Below, piece after piece: positions 7,468 through 10,255 of a stretch of DNA of 10,255 bases (positions are counted from its first letter, which is position 1; each line of letters starts with the position of its first letter). Under the pieces are notes generated by a model that had not been told where the DNA came from, did no database searches, and saw only the letters and a list, made by a program, of their open reading frames with translations. Position numbers and translations under genes: made by a program. Origin of the DNA: Lachnospiraceae bacterium (lineage in GTDB: Bacteria; Bacillota; Clostridia; Lachnospirales; Lachnospiraceae). The DNA lies in NCBI GenBank assembly GCA_017446125.1, contig JAFSRL010000054.1, positions 1-10,255 on the forward strand, read 5' to 3'.

Positions 7468-7533
7468 GAATGGAGCATGGCGAACGGGTGTACGCAAAAT
7501 CAACCCGACAGATTGCGAATGTAAGCATGGCGA
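7464..7533 (+). repeat. Near-duplicate 20/21-base direct repeat
   Basis: TTGCGAATG + G + AGCATGGCGA at 7464-7483 recurs as TTGCGAATG + TA + AGCATGGCGA at 7513-7533, 49 bases further on. The two copies differ only at the one- or two-base junction. The first copy forms the 3' side of the multi-helix element; the second forms the -35 region and spacer of the murA promoter. Confidence 0.75.
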
Positions 7534-7541
7534 TATATAAT
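7513..7541 (+). promoter_or_regulatory. Sigma-A type promoter of murA
   Basis: TTGCGA at 7513-7518, a 17-base spacer, and a consensus TATAAT at 7536-7541 inside an AT-rich stretch. Transcription would begin near 7548, giving a short leader of about 25 bases with GAGG at 7561-7564 before the TTG start at 7573. The -35 and spacer lie in the second copy of the direct repeat. The first copy has no -10 at the same distance. Confidence 0.75.
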
Positions 7542-7572
7542 ATAGTAAGTAATAAAAATTGAGGTAGGTGCG

Positions 7573-8865
7573 TTGGAAAAGTATGTTATCAAGGGCGGAA
7601 GCCCTTTGGTCGGAGAAGTGGAAATTGGCGGCGCGAAGAATGCCGCGCTGGCGATTTTGGCGGCCGCCTGTTTGACGGATGACGTGGTCGTAATCGACAA
7701 CGTGCCGGATGCGTCCGACACAAACGCGATGATGGATGCGATGCGCTCGATCGGTGTCTTTGTCGAAAAGACGGGGCGGCATTCCGTAAAAATCAATGCG
7801 TCACAGATTACGGGCAAGGTAATCGACACAGAGGAAATCAAGAAGATCCGTGCGTCGTATTATTTGATCGGCGCGCTTTTGGGCAAGTACAATCAGGCGG
7901 ATGTTGTTTTACCCGGCGGCTGTTTTATCGGGCTGCGCCCCATTGACCAGCACATCAAGGGCTTCACTGCCCTGGGTGCGGATGTCAGGATTGAGCACGG
8001 CATCATTCACGCGAAGGCGGAAAAGCTGCGCGCGAGCCACATCTATCTTGACGTGGTGAGCGTGGGCGCGACAATCAACATCATGCTTGCCGCCTGCATG
8101 GCGGAGGGCAAGACCATCATCGAGAACGCCGCGAGAGAACCGCACGTCGTCGACCTTGCGAACTTCTTAAACTCGATGGGCGCGAACATCCGCGGCGCCG
8201 GTACGGACGTGATTCGTGTCAACGGCGTGCAACGTCTGCACGGCACGGAGTACACCATCATTCCGGATCAGATTGAGGCAGGCACGTTCATGTTTGCCGC
8301 TGCGGCAACGAGGGGCGATGTCACCGTGAAGAATGTCATCCCGAAGCACTTGGAGTCGATCAGCGCGAAGTTAAAGGAAATGGGATGCGAAGTCGAAGAA
8401 AGCGATGACGCGGTGCGCGTGGTTTCGACAAAGCGCCTGAACCCGACGCACGTCAAGACCCTGCCGTATCCCGGCTTCCCCACGGACATGCAGCCGCAGG
8501 TCACGGTGCTCTTGGGCAACGCCGGCGGAATCAGCATTGTCACGGAATCGATTTTTGAAAACCGGTTTAAGTATGTGGATGAACTCACCCGCATGGGTGC
8601 GAATATAAAAGTTGAAGGCACCGTCGCAATCGTGGACGGCGTCGAGCGCTACACCGGCGCGGAGATTGTGGCACCTGACTTACGCGCGGGCGCGGCACTT
8701 GTGGTGGCAGGTCTCATGGCGGATGGCATCACCGTGGTGGACAACATCAAGTACATCGAACGCGGCTACGAGGATTTTGAACTGAAGCTCCAGGATCTGG
8801 GTGCAAAGATTGACAAGGTGGATACAGACAAAGAGGTGCAGAAATTCCGGTTGAAGTACGCATAA
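7573..8865 (+). CDS. murA: UDP-N-acetylglucosamine 1-carboxyvinyltransferase
   Basis: Cytoplasmic enzyme transferring enolpyruvate from phosphoenolpyruvate to UDP-GlcNAc, the first committed step of peptidoglycan synthesis and the target of fosfomycin. The 430 residues are slightly longer than the usual 417-420. Family landmarks include GGAKNAALAIL (19-29, Lys22 and Asn23), the catalytic loop LPGGCFIGLRPIDQHI with Cys117, and PYPGFPTDMQPQ with Asp305. Having Cys rather than Asp in the loop predicts the normal fosfomycin-sensitive chemistry. The start is TTG, supported by GAGG at 7561-7564, eight bases upstream; TTG may limit translation. It has its own promoter at 7513-7541 and reads into the HD-GYP gene. 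Firmicutes often carry two MurA paralogues (murAA and murAB/murZ), and this sequence alone does not settle which one this is. Confidence 0.96.
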   Translation: MEKYVIKGGSPLVGEVEIGGAKNAALAILAAACLTDDVVVIDNVPDASDTNAMMDAMRSIGVFVEKTGRHSVKINASQITGKVIDTEEIKKIRASYYLIGALLGKYNQADVVLPGGCFIGLRPIDQHIKGFTALGADVRIEHGIIHAKAEKLRASHIYLDVVSVGATINIMLAACMAEGKTIIENAAREPHVVDLANFLNSMGANIRGAGTDVIRVNGVQRLHGTEYTIIPDQIEAGTFMFAAAATRGDVTVKNVIPKHLESISAKLKEMGCEVEESDDAVRVVSTKRLNPTHVKTLPYPGFPTDMQPQVTVLLGNAGGISIVTESIFENRFKYVDELTRMGANIKVEGTVAIVDGVERYTGAEIVAPDLRAGAALVVAGLMADGITVVDNIKYIERGYEDFELKLQDLGAKIDKVDTDKEVQKFRLKYA

Positions 8866-8868
8866 ATC

Positions 8869-9957
8869 GTGAAAAGAGTCTTAACCTTCGAGCTCGTGCC
8901 CGGCATGAAGCTCGCGAAAAATGTATATAACTACGACAACCACCAGCTGCTGGTGAGTGCCGGTACAATCCTGACAGACGAGACGATTTCGCGTCTTGCC
9001 TATTATTCCATTATTGACGTTCATATTGACGAGACGTATGAGGCTGAACCCGAGGAAGAAGAAACGGGCGAGGCCGAAGCGTCTTCGTATGTCGAGCGTC
9101 TTCGGCGCACGCCGCAGTTCATTAAGTTCAAGGCGGACTTCGAGGAAAACGCGGACCTGTTTGAGAAACGCATCAATCAGGTCGTAAAGAAGAACGGCGA
9201 CCTGCATGTGGATTCGCTGGTCGAGCCAGTGCTGAAGATGGTGGACGACACCGGCAATCCTTCGAGCGTGTTTGATATGCTGCATGCACTGCGCTCTTAT
9301 GATGATTTGACGTACATGCACAGCATCAACGTTTCGTTAATCTGCAATGTTCTGGGACAGTGGTTGAAGTTTGACGACGAGGAAGTGCGTGTGCTGACGG
9401 CGGCGGGACTGTTGCATGATATCGGCAAGATTCTGGTGCCGGGCGATCTCATCGCGAAGCCTTCGAAGCTGACGAAGTATGAGTATGCGATTGTGCAGCG
9501 GCATGCGTATGACGGGTACATGGTATTAAAGGACCTGGACATCAACGAGCACATCAAAAATGCCGCGCTCATGCACCACGAGCGGATGGACGGAAGCGGC
9601 TATCCGTTGCACTTGAAGGGGGAACAGATTGATTCCTACGCGAAGATTGTCGCGATTGCGGACGTGTATGACGCGATGACGTCTCCGCGTGTTTACCGCG
9701 GCGCGCTGTGTCCCTTTGTCGCGATTTCCTTGTTTGAACGCGAGGGATTGCAGAAATACGAGTCGAAGTACATTCTTACATTCCTGGAGTGTATCGTAAA
9801 TACATATCTTTTGAACCGCGTGCGTTTGACGAACGGGATGGAGGGCGAAATTGTCTTCATCAACCGCGAGTTTCTGAGCAAGCCCACAATCAAGGTGGGA
9901 GACGCGTACGTGGACCTGACCCAGTATCCGGATATTGCGATTGAGAAGATTATCTAA
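8869..9957 (+). CDS. HD-GYP domain cyclic-di-GMP phosphodiesterase
   Basis: Predicted cytoplasmic hydrolase of cyclic di-GMP, which controls motility, biofilm and matrix in bacteria that use it. The 362 residues have an N-terminal regulatory-type domain (1-55, FELVPGMKLAKNVYNYDNH), an acidic linker (about 60-75), then the HD-GYP domain from about 140. The metal-binding set looks complete: H151, HD at 183-184 in LLHDIGK, H212, HH at 236-237, the GYP signature at 244-246 in HHERMDGSGYP, and D265 in ADVYDAM. A C-terminal beta-rich segment (LTNGMEGEIVFINREF) is common in the family. The start is GTG, three bases after the murA stop. No clear ribosome site precedes it, so translation is probably coupled to murA. 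The GTG start is preferred over a later ATG because the first residues match the family N-terminus. No membrane helix or sensor domain is seen. Confidence 0.92.
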   Translation: MKRVLTFELVPGMKLAKNVYNYDNHQLLVSAGTILTDETISRLAYYSIIDVHIDETYEAEPEEEETGEAEASSYVERLRRTPQFIKFKADFEENADLFEKRINQVVKKNGDLHVDSLVEPVLKMVDDTGNPSSVFDMLHALRSYDDLTYMHSINVSLICNVLGQWLKFDDEEVRVLTAAGLLHDIGKILVPGDLIAKPSKLTKYEYAIVQRHAYDGYMVLKDLDINEHIKNAALMHHERMDGSGYPLHLKGEQIDSYAKIVAIADVYDAMTSPRVYRGALCPFVAISLFEREGLQKYESKYILTFLECIVNTYLLNRVRLTNGMEGEIVFINREFLSKPTIKVGDAYVDLTQYPDIAIEKII

Positions 9958-9961
9958 GGAA

Positions 9962-9985
9962 GAAATCCTCCTACCGTCGGATTTC
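9962..9985. repeat. Weak hairpin after the HD-GYP gene
   Basis: GAAATCC (9962-9968) and GGATTTC (9979-9985) form a perfect 7-bp stem around a 10-base loop, 5 bases after the stop codon. The next bases are ACCCCGCAACC, so there is no T-tract. It may help define the 3' end of the murA transcript but does not qualify as a typical intrinsic terminator. Confidence 0.35.
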
Positions 9986-10011
9986 ACCCCGCAACCGATT
10001 GAGGAATAAAT

Positions 10012-10031
10012 CAGAACAAGGCAGAACAAGG
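10012..10031. repeat. Perfect tandem duplication of CAGAACAAGG
   Basis: The 10-base unit CAGAACAAGG occurs twice head to tail, at 10012-10021 and 10022-10031, just upstream of the promoter of the last gene. It may be a slippage product or a duplicated binding site. Confidence 0.7.
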
Positions 10032-10066
10032 TATCAAGTGATCGGGAACTATATTGTCGATTTTTA

Positions 10067-10075
10067 TGCTATACT
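10067..10075 (+). promoter_or_regulatory. Extended -10 promoter of the last gene
   Basis: TGC followed by TATACT at 10070-10075 is a good extended -10. The -35 position for a 17-base spacer (AACTAT at 10047-10052) is poor, so recognition would rely on the TG motif. The start point would be near 10082, about 30 bases before the ATG at 10114. Confidence 0.55.
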
Positions 10076-10113
10076 AGTTACAAGAAGACTTAACTTTCAT
10101 GAGGTAGATAGTT

Positions 10114-10255
10114 ATGGATATTGTAATGGACAACAAACGATTAACATGGGATGAGATCGTACAGACCTATCCTAATCAACAGGTTGGATTATCTGAAGTG
10201 GAATGGGATAATGAGGCCACAGTTAAGTCTGCGATTGTTGCATATACTGAGGAAA
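10114..10255 (+). CDS. Small hypothetical protein, N-terminal part (runs off window)
   Basis: An open frame of 47 codons with no stop before the window edge. It begins MDIVMDNKRLTWDEIVQTYP and contains WVGL-like QQVGLSEVEWDN and SAIVAYTEE. GAGG at 10101-10104 lies nine bases before the ATG, and an extended -10 promoter is suitably placed, so the gene is probably real. The opening resembles small Firmicute hypothetical proteins starting with a TW(D/E)EI motif followed by a P-x-Q-x-VGL segment; I know no assigned function. It has 56 G/C in 142 bases (39%), well below the genes to its left, with codons such as CGA, TTA, AAT and CCT that are less frequent there. This suggests a different origin. 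An in-frame ATG at 10126 is an alternative start, less well placed for the ribosome site. Confidence 0.6.
   Translation, partial: MDIVMDNKRLTWDEIVQTYPNQQVGLSEVEWDNEATVKSAIVAYTEE

Larger units (their letters stand above)
7357..7481 (+). other. Compact multi-helix element (closing helix plus three hairpins), class unknown
   Basis: GCCATGC at 7357-7363 is the exact complement of GCATGGC at 7475-7481 and encloses three hairpins in close order: 7364-7424 (21-bp stem), 7427-7440 (AGGGC-GAAT-GCCCT) and 7446-7467 (GCAAAAACGC-GAA-GCGTTTTGC). The first hairpin abuts the closing helix directly, and unpaired joints are only 2, 5 and 7 bases. Both strands could fold this way. It begins 3 bases after the M23 stop, so it would lie in that transcript's 3' end. 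I recognise no known riboswitch or ncRNA class. It could be a structured 3' UTR, a processing or termination signal without a T-tract, or a palindromic interspersed repeat. Confidence 0.55.

Noticed and set aside
7485..7507. CGGGT/ACCCG hairpin in the murA upstream gap
   Set aside because: A 5-bp stem with a 13-base loop is too weak to claim on its own.
9526..10029. Antisense open frame across the end of the HD-GYP gene and the gap
   Set aside because: Mostly covers the HD-GYP coding region; no ribosome site or recognisable motif was seen.
10054..10059. TTGTCG as the -35 box of the last gene
   Set aside because: Only 10 bases separate it from TATACT, too short for a sigma-A promoter; the extended -10 explanation is preferred.

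Overview
The window reads as chromosomal DNA of a Gram-positive, moderately GC-rich Firmicute, most likely in the Lachnospiraceae/Clostridia. This is inferred from gene content and style: frequent GTG and TTG starts with good GAGG-type ribosome binding sites, a RelQ-type alarmone synthetase, a LytR-CpsA-Psr protein, a LysM-G5-M23 envelope hydrolase and an HD-GYP protein. No rRNA or other taxonomic marker is present, so no genus is proposed. All genes are on the + strand.

Bases 1-4525 look like the end of a surface-polysaccharide locus. In order they hold a 5'-truncated family 2 glycosyltransferase, a polyprenyl-phosphate sugar phosphotransferase that would start the repeat unit, an LCP protein that could attach the finished polymer to the wall (with its own promoter), and a second, rhamnosyltransferase-like GT2. 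Bases 4548-7353 hold a small alarmone synthetase, a one-base-overlapping gene for an unrecognised coiled-coil tail-anchored protein, and a LysM/G5/M23 peptidoglycan hydrolase. Bases 7573-9957 hold murA (first committed step of peptidoglycan synthesis) and an apparently active HD-GYP cyclic-di-GMP phosphodiesterase beginning 3 bases after murA.

The 219-base gap between the M23 gene and murA is the most structured non-coding part. It can fold into a compact closed junction: a 7-bp closing helix around three hairpins, one with a perfect 21-bp stem. A second, partial copy of the element's 3' end supplies the -35 box of a good murA promoter. No known RNA class was recognised, and it is not a canonical terminator because no T-tract follows.

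After base 9957 the character changes. A short gap holds a hairpin, a perfect tandem 10-bp repeat and an extended -10 promoter. It is followed by the start of a small gene at about 39% GC, which runs off the window and may be a recent arrival.

Overall this is mainly a conserved envelope-biogenesis and second-messenger region. Four points deserve a second look: the structured element before murA, the Asp/Tyr-rich cytoplasmic tail of the LCP protein, the synthetase/tail-anchored protein pair, and the AT-rich gene at the right edge.
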